Of a DNA stretch of 33,237 nucleotides, positions 17,597-25,368 are shown one piece after another. The notes under the pieces were generated by a model that ran no database searches, was not told the DNA's origin, and saw only the letters and a list, made by a program, of their open reading frames with translations. The DNA comes from SAR86 cluster bacterium (lineage in GTDB: Bacteria > Pseudomonadota > Gammaproteobacteria > Magnimaribacterales > Magnimaribacteraceae). The stretch lies in contig JAKUUM010000017.1 of assembly GCA_022447065.1 (NCBI GenBank), positions 1-33,237 on the forward strand, in the 5' to 3' direction. Every line of letters starts with the position of its first letter. The first letter of the stretch is position 1. The position numbers and the translations under genes were made by a program.

Positions 17597-17625
17597 GAGC
17601 GCCTCAAAATATAGTAGGAGAAATT

Positions 17626-18543
17626 ATGGCTATAACTTTTAAAGATCAGGTGGCTATTGTCACTGGAGCGGGTGGAGGATTAGGTAGGTGTCATGCTCTA
17701 GATCTAGCAAAAAGGGGAGCTAAGGTGGTGGTCAATGATTTAGGAGGAAACGTTGACGGGTCTTCAGAAGGCTCACTCTCTTCTGCAGAAACTGTAGTCG
17801 AGGAAATTAAAGCTGGTGGTGGCGAAGCGATGGCTAATGGGGCTAGTGTCACTGATAAAAGTCAGGTTGAAGCCATGGTTAAAAAAGTCATGGAAGCTTA
17901 TGGCAGAATTGATATTTTGGTCAATAACGCTGGCATTTTAAGAGATAAAAGCTTTACTAAAATAGAAGATGAGGATTTTAGAGTGGTATTGGAAGTCCAC
18001 CTAATGGGGACAGTCAACTGCACTAAGGCTGTTTGGGAGATAATGCGTGAACAGAACTATGGACGAATAGTTGTTACTTCATCTTCAAGCGGCTTGTATG
18101 GAAATTTTGGACAAACCAATTACGGCTCGGCAAAGATGGGTCTAGTGGGATTAATGAACACCCTGAAGCTAGAAGGCGCAAAATACAATATCAAGTGTAA
18201 CGCACTAGCGCCTTTTGCAGGAACGAGAATGACAGAAGAATTACCTGGCATGGGGGATATACTGGATAAAATAAAACCTGATTTTGTTACACCAGCCCTA
18301 ATCTATCTTGTGTCAGAAGAAGCCCCTACTGGGGTGATTATGGCGGCTGGAGCTGGGGTTTTTGCAAGAGTTATGATCCATGAAACGATAGGGATTAACC
18401 TTGGAACGGGCCAAGACATGACCGCAGAAAATATAGCTTCCAATTGGGATCAGATCTCAGATATGAAAAATGCAAAACCATGTTTTCAAGGCGGAGAGCA
18501 AGCCATGAAAATCTTCGAATTGATTCAAAAAGATACAGGTTAG
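17626..18543 (+). CDS. MFE-2-type (3R)-hydroxyacyl-CoA dehydrogenase, SDR family
   Basis: A 305-residue short-chain dehydrogenase closely resembling the dehydrogenase domain of peroxisomal multifunctional enzyme 2. The cofactor motif TGAGGGLG is followed by VVVNDLGGN, whose Asp favours NAD+, then NNAGILRDKSF and YGNFGQTNYGSAK. S153, Y166 and K170 form the catalytic set. MFE-2 also has hydratase and SCP2 domains; here only the dehydrogenase domain plus about 50 further residues is present. It would oxidise (3R)-hydroxyacyl-CoA, in fatty acid or sterol side-chain breakdown. AGGAG five bases before ATG 17626 fixes the start. The stop TAG overlaps the next start by one base (TAGTG). Confidence 0.9.
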   Translation: MAITFKDQVAIVTGAGGGLGRCHALDLAKRGAKVVVNDLGGNVDGSSEGSLSSAETVVEEIKAGGGEAMANGASVTDKSQVEAMVKKVMEAYGRIDILVNNAGILRDKSFTKIEDEDFRVVLEVHLMGTVNCTKAVWEIMREQNYGRIVVTSSSSGLYGNFGQTNYGSAKMGLVGLMNTLKLEGAKYNIKCNALAPFAGTRMTEELPGMGDILDKIKPDFVTPALIYLVSEEAPTGVIMAAGAGVFARVMIHETIGINLGTGQDMTAENIASNWDQISDMKNAKPCFQGGEQAMKIFELIQKDTG

Positions 18544-19700
18544 TGTCCAAAAGGAAATTAGATTCTTGCCATAAGGTCATGGACTTTCGGGACCTCGCTG
18601 AGAAGCGACTCCCGGCACCGATGTTTCATTACATTGATGGTGCTGCCGAAGATGAGTGGACTTACCGTCAAAACACTTCGGCTTTTGAACAGTTTGAATT
18701 AGTACCAAGATTTCTGGTGGATGTGGACAAAATAGATACTTCCACCACGGTTCTGGGTCAAAAGATAGACTGGCCCTTTATATGTTCTCCTACTGGTTAC
18801 CACAGACTGTTTCATCCTGATGGAGAAAGTGGTGCTGCGAGGGCAGCTGCCAGAACAGGCACGATTTTTTGCTTATCCACCATTTCTACCACCCTTATTG
18901 AAGATGTGGCTAAGGCTTCTGAAGGACCAAAGGTTTTTCAAATCTATGTTTTAAAGGATAGGAGTCTTTCTCAAGAGTACATTCAAAGGTGTAAGGATGC
19001 CAATTACGATGCTTTATGTTTGACGGTAGACGTTCCATGCAACGGTAGAAGAGAAAGAGATTTAGTTACGGGTATGACCGTTCCCCCCAAACTTGGTTTA
19101 AGTGGATACATGAATATTGCAAGACATATCAACTGGTCCTTAAACTACATTACTCATCCTCCCACACCATCTATGGTTAATTTGGAACACAAGGTTCCAG
19201 CAGGGTCCTCAAGCATGTCAGTTATGGATTTTATGAACAGCCAATTTGATCGCACGGTAACTTGGAAAGATGCTGCTTGGATGATTGAACAGTGGGATAA
19301 ACCTTTTGCTATAAAGGGTATTCTTTCCGTTGAAGATGCCAAAATGGCTGTTGAAGTAGGGGCTTCTGCAGTGATGATTTCCAATCATGGAGGCCGACAA
19401 ATGGATGGATGTCCAGCGCCTATCGAAGTCCTTGGTGACATTGTTGATGCTGTAGGAGATAAGATAGAAGTTATTTTAGACGGAGGTATTCGCAGAGGAA
19501 CTCATATCTTAAAAGCACTTTCAATAGGTGCAAAAGCCTGTATGGGTGGAAGGGCCTATCTTTATGGTTTAGCCGCGGCCGGAGAAGAAGGTGCTTATCG
19601 CTCTTTGAGCCTACTAAAAGATGAGGTTCAAAATAATATGACCTTATTGGGCTGCACAAATGTTAATCAGATTACACCTGATCGTTTAAGAAGTGTTTAA
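18543..19700 (+). CDS. FMN-dependent 2-hydroxy-acid dehydrogenase (LldD/glycolate oxidase family)
   Basis: A 385-residue TIM-barrel flavoprotein. The N-terminus CHKVMDFRDLAEKRLP and FHYIDGAAEDEWT match LldD-type enzymes; QIYV lines the FMN site, the catalytic base and substrate arginine are H282 and R285 in SNHGGRQ, and DGGIRRGTHILKA and GGRAYLYGL bind the FMN phosphate. Substrate could be L-lactate, glycolate, mandelate or a longer 2-hydroxy acid. The start is GTG 18543, overlapping the upstream stop by one base; an upstream ATG at 18444 would overlap the dehydrogenase by 100 bases and add residues absent from the family, and ATG 18580 would remove conserved N-terminal residues. The coupling suggests a shared pathway with the hydroxyacyl-CoA dehydrogenase. 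Confidence 0.9.
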   Translation: MSKRKLDSCHKVMDFRDLAEKRLPAPMFHYIDGAAEDEWTYRQNTSAFEQFELVPRFLVDVDKIDTSTTVLGQKIDWPFICSPTGYHRLFHPDGESGAARAAARTGTIFCLSTISTTLIEDVAKASEGPKVFQIYVLKDRSLSQEYIQRCKDANYDALCLTVDVPCNGRRERDLVTGMTVPPKLGLSGYMNIARHINWSLNYITHPPTPSMVNLEHKVPAGSSSMSVMDFMNSQFDRTVTWKDAAWMIEQWDKPFAIKGILSVEDAKMAVEVGASAVMISNHGGRQMDGCPAPIEVLGDIVDAVGDKIEVILDGGIRRGTHILKALSIGAKACMGGRAYLYGLAAAGEEGAYRSLSLLKDEVQNNMTLLGCTNVNQITPDRLRSV

Positions 19701-19719
19701 GGCTAAGCTTTTAGATAGT

Positions 19720-19749
19720 TATACAGATCTTTAAAATAAAAACTATAAT
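19720..19749 (+). promoter_or_regulatory. candidate promoter of the beta-helix/cytochrome/ABC operon
   Basis: A perfect TATAAT (19744-19749) lies 18 bases after TATACA (19720-19725), a 4/6 match to the -35. It falls in the 76-base gap between the FMN dehydrogenase and the first gene of the cluster, and would start transcription near 19756, about 20 bases before ATG 19777. It is the only sizeable gap before 27717. Confidence 0.5.
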
Positions 19750-19776
19750 CTAACGTTATAGGTTGGAATTTTAACT

Positions 19777-20109
19777 ATGAAAGGATTTTTACTCGTCATT
19801 GCCTATTTGTGTATTTGGACTACCCCGTTTCAAATAGCATTCTTTTTATGGGGCTTAGGAGTCGTGTTTACTTCTGAAGCCACAGTGCTTTCTCTAACTA
19901 ATGCAGCCTTCTTGAGTGAATTCTTGCCTTGGTTTTACTCATGGCTGAAACCTCTAAGTTATTTTATATTTCCGGATGTTGTTGCCAGCTTTATTTGGGC
20001 TCTCCCTTTTACTATTCATGTATTTTTAAAAGGATTTTTCAGCACATGGTTAGGGCTATGGTTACTACCGATCGCTAAAAGAATGAAAGGACCATCTTAT
20101 GCCTCATAG
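19777..20109 (+). CDS. small three-helix membrane protein of unknown function
   Basis: A 110-residue protein I do not recognise. Three hydrophobic stretches stand out: about 3-32, 56-80 (SYFIFPDVVASFIWALPF) and 82-98 (the WLGLWLLP region), with aromatic-rich loops (FLPWFYSWLKP) and a basic end (KRMKGPSYAS). It has no cysteine or histidine pattern that would suggest metal or heme binding beyond one His at about 79. It is the first gene of the cluster and overlaps the beta-helix gene by 11 bases, so the two are probably translationally coupled. A membrane anchor or assembly partner for the downstream exported proteins or the ABC complex is plausible but unproven. Confidence 0.75.
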   Translation: MKGFLLVIAYLCIWTTPFQIAFFLWGLGVVFTSEATVLSLTNAAFLSEFLPWFYSWLKPLSYFIFPDVVASFIWALPFTIHVFLKGFFSTWLGLWLLPIAKRMKGPSYAS

Positions 20110-21325
20110 ATTATTTTTATACTTTTTTTTAATTCTTCCTTTAACTTGTAACGCTGAAGTCATTAGACTAAATGCTGAATCTTACAGCCAAGAAAAAGTG
20201 CAAGAAGCTCTGATTTTAGCTAAACCGGGAGATACCATTGAATTAGCTGCTGGTGTTTATAGGTTTTCTGATGGACTTTCTTTGGACGTAGATAACGTTA
20301 AGGTCATTGGCAAGGGAATGGATAAGACTATATTGAGTTTTGCAGATCAGCTATCAGGTGCTCAAGGTTTGTTAGTTACCTCAAGCAAAGTAACCCTAAA
20401 AGATTTTGCCATAGAAGATGCCAAAGGAGATGCTCTTAAAGTCATTGGGGCAGATGGTATATATATGATCAATCTTAGAGCGGAATGGACAGGAGGACCG
20501 AAAAGCACCAACGGTGCTTATGGTTTGTACCCAGTAGAGTCTAAAGATGTATTGATTGATGGTTGTGTGGCTATTGGAGCTTCAGATGCAGGGATATACG
20601 TTGGTCAATCTGAGAACATAATTATCCGTAACAGTAGAGCCCATTACAATGTTGCCGGTATCGAGATAGAGAACTCCTACTACGCAGACGTCTATGACAA
20701 CATAGCTTCTCACAACACCGGTGGTATTCTGGTTTTTGATCTACCTAATCTACCCCAGCAAGGTGGTCATCATGTTCGAGTTTTTCGCAACAAAGTCGTT
20801 GATAACGATACCGACAACTTTGCCCCTGAAGGTAATATTGTTGGAGAAGTACCGAGAGGGACTGGGATAATCATACAGGCGAATTCAGACGTAGAAGTTT
20901 TTGATAATGATATATCAGGAAATGGAACGGTAAATCTTTCCATAGTGACTTATGGATCTGAGACAGAAGATGAAAATTACTATCCTCACCCTAAATCCAT
21001 ACAAGTACATGGGAATCGTTTTGGTTCTGGAGGATTTAATCCCGACCTTGATAAACAAGTAGCAGCTATTTTGTTTGAAGTCTCTAAAGGTAATATGCCT
21101 GATATTTTTTGGGATGGTGTCTTGCCTTTATCGGAAATGATTTTTGGTCAGCCAAAGGAAGAAAAACTAGTTCTTTCTGATAATGGAGAAGCCACATTCC
21201 TAGCCATTAAGCCAATCAAATTTATGCTTTCACTTTCTAACCCAATTACTCGAGATCAGAGTCCTTATCTAGGTGAAATAAGAGCTCTTTCTCCAGTAAT
21301 CATTGACCTACCCGAAGGGATCTAA
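20099..21325 (+). CDS. secreted parallel beta-helix protein (TIGR03805-like)
   Basis: A 408-residue exported protein. A signal peptide covers about 1-19 (hydrophobic core FLYFFLILPL, likely cut after CNA). PGDTIELAAGVYRF and VKVIGKGMDKTIL resemble the opening turn of right-handed beta-helix (pectate-lyase/NosD-like) proteins, followed by repeated turns such as VLIDGCVAIGASDAGIYVG, IIIRNSRAHYNVAGIEI and VEVFDNDISGNG. From memory this is the TIGR03805 type, which occurs in a two-gene pair with the diheme protein encoded next (TIGR03806); function unknown. AAAGGA seven bases before ATG 20099 fixes the start inside the previous gene. Beta-helices usually bind or cleave polysaccharide, but no catalytic residues can be assigned. 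Confidence 0.85.
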   Translation: MPHRLFLYFFLILPLTCNAEVIRLNAESYSQEKVQEALILAKPGDTIELAAGVYRFSDGLSLDVDNVKVIGKGMDKTILSFADQLSGAQGLLVTSSKVTLKDFAIEDAKGDALKVIGADGIYMINLRAEWTGGPKSTNGAYGLYPVESKDVLIDGCVAIGASDAGIYVGQSENIIIRNSRAHYNVAGIEIENSYYADVYDNIASHNTGGILVFDLPNLPQQGGHHVRVFRNKVVDNDTDNFAPEGNIVGEVPRGTGIIIQANSDVEVFDNDISGNGTVNLSIVTYGSETEDENYYPHPKSIQVHGNRFGSGGFNPDLDKQVAAILFEVSKGNMPDIFWDGVLPLSEMIFGQPKEEKLVLSDNGEATFLAIKPIKFMLSLSNPITRDQSPYLGEIRALSPVIIDLPEGI

Positions 21326-21334
21326 CTTTAGTTT

Positions 21335-22384
21335 TTGATAACAGTGCCTTATTTAATTTCCTCTCTGGTAATTTTTTTAAGTTTGCCACTTTGGTCAGTG
21401 AACGACGCCTATATTACTGGATCAGAATATCCAGAGACGCTTTCAGAATTTAATTTTTTTATTGATCAGGTTGAACAGGTACCTGCTGAGAATGTCCACC
21501 CCTACGAACTCATATCTACTTTGTTCAGTGATTATTCTTATAAAAAACGATTTATTTATGTTCCTGAAGGAACAAAAGCCAAATTTCAAAAAAACTGGGT
21601 TTTTGATTTTCCAGTAGGCTCTGCCTTGATAAAAACTTTTTATTACCCCACAGACGAACGTAATTTAGAGCTGGGCTCTAATCTTTTGGAAACGAGAGTT
21701 TTATTGCATAAAGAATCGGGTTGGGAAGCCGTTTCATATGCCTGGAACGAAGACCAAACCGAGGCGTTTATCAAAGTCGCTGGCAAAACCATTAATACCT
21801 CATGGGTCAACAAAGGAGGCATATCTACCTTTGTGCGTTATCGGGTTCCCAATAAAAATCAGTGTAAGGAGTGCCATTCCACCAACGATACAATATCTCC
21901 TATTGGTCTAAAAGCACGTAATCTAGACAAAGACTTAGAGTATAAAAAAGGCGTAAAAAATCAATTGGCTTATTTATTAGAAGAGGGTGTTATCGGTCCT
22001 TATCCTAATAATTATGAAACAGCTGTAGATTGGGAAGATGAAGCGCATCCTTTAGAAGATAGAGCAAGAGCCTACCTGGCAATTAATTGCGGTCACTGTC
22101 ATATCCCATCAGGAGTAGCTAATTCAACAGGATTGTATTTAGACTTTAATGAAACCAGACCTGTCCATCTAGGGATTAACAAGAGTCCAGTGGCTACCGG
22201 AAGAGGAAGTGGAAACCTTAAATACTCCATAGTTCCTGGCCATGCTGAAGAATCAATTCTTCTTTTTAGGATGATTTCTACCGACCCTGGAGTTATGATG
22301 CCCGAACAAGGTAGGTCCTTAGTGCACTGGGAGGCCGTTAATTTGATAAGAGAATGGATAAACTCCATGGATAAAGAGTTATGA
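21335..22384 (+). CDS. secreted diheme c-type cytochrome (TIGR03806/SO2930-like)
   Basis: About 349 residues with an N-terminal hydrophobic export signal (about 4-21). Two heme c attachment motifs are visible: CKECH (C177, C180, H181) and CGHCH (C252, C255, H256). VMMPEQGRS near the C-terminus could supply a methionine ligand. The region between resembles the HNE_0200/SO2930 family, which pairs with the preceding beta-helix protein. It should mature in the periplasm through the Ccm system, none of which is in the window. The start is uncertain: TTG 21335 keeps the frame longest, and GTG 21344 is equally close to the signal core. Its stop overlaps the adaptor start by four bases (ATGA). Confidence 0.87.
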   Translation: MITVPYLISSLVIFLSLPLWSVNDAYITGSEYPETLSEFNFFIDQVEQVPAENVHPYELISTLFSDYSYKKRFIYVPEGTKAKFQKNWVFDFPVGSALIKTFYYPTDERNLELGSNLLETRVLLHKESGWEAVSYAWNEDQTEAFIKVAGKTINTSWVNKGGISTFVRYRVPNKNQCKECHSTNDTISPIGLKARNLDKDLEYKKGVKNQLAYLLEEGVIGPYPNNYETAVDWEDEAHPLEDRARAYLAINCGHCHIPSGVANSTGLYLDFNETRPVHLGINKSPVATGRGSGNLKYSIVPGHAEESILLFRMISTDPGVMMPEQGRSLVHWEAVNLIREWINSMDKEL

Positions 22385-23523
22385 GTGAAAAAGAAGATCT
22401 CTTAAATAACTTGAAGATAGATCGTTCTCAGGAAGGAGAATCGGAGCCCTTTCCTACCAAAATTGTCTCCATCATCGCTGCATTCGTTTTAGTCCTCTTA
22501 ATAGGTGGTTGGTTCTTTTTTCATGAAGAAGATATTCAAGAAGTAACTACTTTCACGGTTAAATCAGTCAATACCTCAGGCTCTTCTGCAAGCAGCATCC
22601 TAGACGCTTCTGGCTACGTTGTCGCTAGAAGAAAAGCAACCGTCTCCTCTAAGACCACTGGAAAAGTTTTAGAGGTCTTTATTGAAGAGGGCATGTACGT
22701 AGAGGAAGGTCAATTGCTCGCTCAACTTGATGACCGTACGTATAAAGCTGATCTGGAATACGCTGAGTCGCAGCTGAAGCAAGCCCGAATCGCTTTCAAT
22801 AGTACCAGCGCTTTAATCGAAGGAAAATTTGCTAGCCCAAATGAGTTGAAAACCCGGGAGGCCGTAATGGAGGGAGCTCAGGCTTTAGTTAATCTCAGTA
22901 AACAAAGGCTTGATGATATGAAAATTTTAGCTCCTTTTAGTGGTGTCGTGGTTTACAAAGCAGCCCAACCTGGAGAAATGATTTCCCCCATTTCAGCAGG
23001 AGGTGGCTTTACCGCAACTGGTATCTGCACCATAGTCGATATGGATTCTCTTGAAATCGAAGTGGATGTGAATGAATCTTTTATCAACAGAGTTGAATCT
23101 GGTCAACCCGTAGTGGCTACTTTAAATGCCTATCCCAAATGGGATATTCCTTCAGAAGTCATTGCCATCATCCCCACCGCAGATAGGAATAAAGCCACAG
23201 TAAGGGTTAGGATTGGTTTCTTAGAAAAAGACGAAAGGGTTCTGCCTGATATGGGTATACGAGTCTCTTTCTTACAAAAAATGGCGGAAACCACAACAGA
23301 AAAAAAGGAAGGAGTGGTGGTGCCTAATGCAGCAGTTTTAAGTCAAGGTGACAACAGTTACGTTATGTTAATTAGGAATGGAAGAATAGAAGTTAAACTA
23401 GTTGAAGTAGCTGAAGAGACTCCAAATTATTCTAGAATAATAAAAGGTATCAGAGCTGGGGACCAAGTAGTTGCTTCTTATGATCAAGAGCTAGAAAGTA
23501 ATCAAAAAGTTTCAATAAATTAA
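22381..23523 (+). CDS. HlyD/MacA-type periplasmic adaptor subunit
   Basis: A 380-residue membrane fusion protein. A cytoplasmic N-terminus is followed by one transmembrane helix (about 28-48), a first lipoyl half (GYVVARRKATVSSKTTGKV), a short helical hairpin (about 118-185; YAESQLKQARIAF), the second lipoyl half (APFSGVVVYKAAQPGEMI), a beta-barrel domain and a C-terminal domain with VVVPNAAVLSQGD. The architecture is that of MacA or the LolCDE-like adaptor group, linking an inner-membrane ABC complex to the periplasm or an outer-membrane channel; no TolC homologue is in the window. It overlaps the cytochrome gene by four bases and precedes the ATPase by 11 bases. Confidence 0.92.
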   Translation: MSEKEDLLNNLKIDRSQEGESEPFPTKIVSIIAAFVLVLLIGGWFFFHEEDIQEVTTFTVKSVNTSGSSASSILDASGYVVARRKATVSSKTTGKVLEVFIEEGMYVEEGQLLAQLDDRTYKADLEYAESQLKQARIAFNSTSALIEGKFASPNELKTREAVMEGAQALVNLSKQRLDDMKILAPFSGVVVYKAAQPGEMISPISAGGGFTATGICTIVDMDSLEIEVDVNESFINRVESGQPVVATLNAYPKWDIPSEVIAIIPTADRNKATVRVRIGFLEKDERVLPDMGIRVSFLQKMAETTTEKKEGVVVPNAAVLSQGDNSYVMLIRNGRIEVKLVEVAEETPNYSRIIKGIRAGDQVVASYDQELESNQKVSIN

Positions 23524-23534
23524 AGGAGAAAAGA

Positions 23535-24212
23535 ATGTCAGATTCTTTAGTAAGCGTGAATGCAGTCAATAAGATCTATCAGAGAGGCGGAGAAAAACTA
23601 GTCGTACTGGATGATCTTAATTTGGAAGTTCCAAAAGGTGATTTTCTAGCTCTTATGGGACCTTCAGGATCAGGCAAGACTACGCTCCTCAATTTAATTG
23701 GTGGTCTTGATACACCAACTTCAGGGAGTGTTGAAGTGGACAATGCAAGACTAGATACATTAAATTCAAGGGCCTTAAGTAGGTGGAGGGCAAGTCACGT
23801 TGGTTTTATTTTCCAGTTTTATAATTTATTGCCAGTTTTAACTGCTTTCAGGAATGTTGAGTTACCGTTGTTGTTAACAAAGCTTTCCAGTTCACAAAGA
23901 AAGGAACATGTGGAGACGGCGCTCAACATCGTCAGCCTAGTAGATAGAGCGAGTCACAAACCCAATGAACTTTCTGGTGGCCAACAACAAAGGGTTGCCA
24001 TTGCCAGAGCCTTGGTTTCGGATCCAGATATATTGATATGCGATGAGCCAACAGGAGATTTGGATAGAGAGACATCAACAGAAATATTAAACCTGTTACA
24101 AGTTCTTAACCGAGACCATGGCAAGACCATTCTGATGGTGACTCATGATCCAATGGCAGCAGAATTTGCAAAAAGAATCTTGCATTTAGACAAAGGAAAA
24201 CTTTCTAACTAA
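23535..24212 (+). CDS. ABC transporter ATPase, MacB/LolD type
   Basis: A 225-residue nucleotide-binding subunit. Walker A GPSGSGKTT contains K48, the Q-loop lies in FIFQFYNLLPVLTAFRN (characteristic of the LolD/MacB/FtsE group), the signature LSGGQQQR starts at L146, and Walker B ILICDEPTGDLD contains D170 and E171. A GGAG ribosome binding site lies seven bases before ATG 23535. Unlike MacB it is not fused to its permease; three permease genes follow with two- to three-base gaps. It would power a mechanotransmission (type VII) ABC complex acting on periplasmic or membrane substrates. Confidence 0.96.
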   Translation: MSDSLVSVNAVNKIYQRGGEKLVVLDDLNLEVPKGDFLALMGPSGSGKTTLLNLIGGLDTPTSGSVEVDNARLDTLNSRALSRWRASHVGFIFQFYNLLPVLTAFRNVELPLLLTKLSSSQRKEHVETALNIVSLVDRASHKPNELSGGQQQRVAIARALVSDPDILICDEPTGDLDRETSTEILNLLQVLNRDHGKTILMVTHDPMAAEFAKRILHLDKGKLSN

Positions 24213-24214
24213 CC

Positions 24215-25366
24215 ATGTATTGGGTTTTAATCAAAGCAGGTCTTCTTAGGAAGAAGATTAGAACTGTCTTGACCGTTCTGTCGATTGCAACGGCTTTCCT
24301 CTTATTCGGGATGTTGCATTCAATGTCAGCTGTTTTTACAGGTCAAATGAAAGGCATGAGTGCAGATATTATTATGGTGATGCCTAGGTACAACATATTT
24401 GGTACCCAGCCCTATACAACATTCGAATACGTAAAATCCCTTGAAGGTGTTGAAAAGGCAAGTCACATGACCATACTTACTAGCGACATGCTTGGCAGCA
24501 TGTTTGATGGAGTTGTTTTTGCAGTAGACGAGAATTACTTTGATGTGTATAAGAGATTTCAAGTCACTGATGAGCACCGAGAAGCGATGCGACTTAGACC
24601 AGATGGTGTACTCGTAGGAAGACTTTTAGCAGAGCAAAAGGCTTTCAAGATAGGCGATAAAGTAAGAATCAAATCCCACTCCATGAATGAGGATGGTTCT
24701 TACAATTGGGAATTTGAAGTAGTCGGTTTTTATACCGTTCAAGTCTATACCGGTGATGAAATAGGCATTATTGCTAATTACAAATACGTTGATGACAGTC
24801 GTGTCAGTATGAAGGGAACTACCAGCTACATTATTGCTAAGGTTTTATCACCAGAGCTCGCTGATGGTATTTCAACCAAGATTGATGAAAACTTTAAAAA
24901 TTCTGATAGAGCCACCAGAACCGGTCCTGAAAATCAGATGGCCATGGAGATGATAGGGCAATTTGGAGATATTGAATTAGTGATAAACCTTATTTTATCA
25001 GCCGTCTTTTTTACCATTCTTTTAGTGACTGGAAACACAATGAGTCAAGCCGTTCGAGAGCGAACAGCTGATTTGGCGGTATTAAAGAGTATTGGTTATG
25101 GAGACATTCAGCTTTTTATTATGGTAATGCTGGAATCTTTCATTATTATATTCACTGGTTTGATTCTAGGACTGGGGTTGACCCTTTTAGCTATTCCCTT
25201 AATTGTAGCAGCGAGTCAGGGTATGGCTGAGGACGGAATCTTTTTGAGCACTTCGTCTATTTTATTAGCTTTTACCATTGGTGTTTTTGTTTCTTTGGTC
25301 TCTTCTTTCATGCCTGCTCGAAAGGCTCTTAAGCTTAAAGTAGTGGATGCTTTAGCCAAAGGATAA
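24215..25366 (+). CDS. FtsX/MacB-type ABC permease, copy 1
   Basis: A 383-residue permease with the type VII topology: one N-terminal helix (about 16-38), a large periplasmic domain (about 40-260) and three C-terminal helices (about 260-290, 308-335, 345-370). LLVTGNTMSQAVRERTADLAVLKSIGY is the conserved coupling region after helix 2, and the end PARKALKLKVVDALAKG is the usual FtsX tail. It is clearly paralogous to the next gene: the coupling region and termini are nearly the same, the periplasmic domains diverge. The ATPase stop is two bases upstream. Confidence 0.93.
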   Translation: MYWVLIKAGLLRKKIRTVLTVLSIATAFLLFGMLHSMSAVFTGQMKGMSADIIMVMPRYNIFGTQPYTTFEYVKSLEGVEKASHMTILTSDMLGSMFDGVVFAVDENYFDVYKRFQVTDEHREAMRLRPDGVLVGRLLAEQKAFKIGDKVRIKSHSMNEDGSYNWEFEVVGFYTVQVYTGDEIGIIANYKYVDDSRVSMKGTTSYIIAKVLSPELADGISTKIDENFKNSDRATRTGPENQMAMEMIGQFGDIELVINLILSAVFFTILLVTGNTMSQAVRERTADLAVLKSIGYGDIQLFIMVMLESFIIIFTGLILGLGLTLLAIPLIVAASQGMAEDGIFLSTSSILLAFTIGVFVSLVSSFMPARKALKLKVVDALAKG

Positions 25367-25368
25367 AA

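Noticed and set aside
20099-21325. NosD itself (nitrous oxide reductase maturation)
   Set aside because: No nosZ, nosR or nosY-type permease is nearby, and the pairing with a diheme protein fits the TIGR03805/03806 type.
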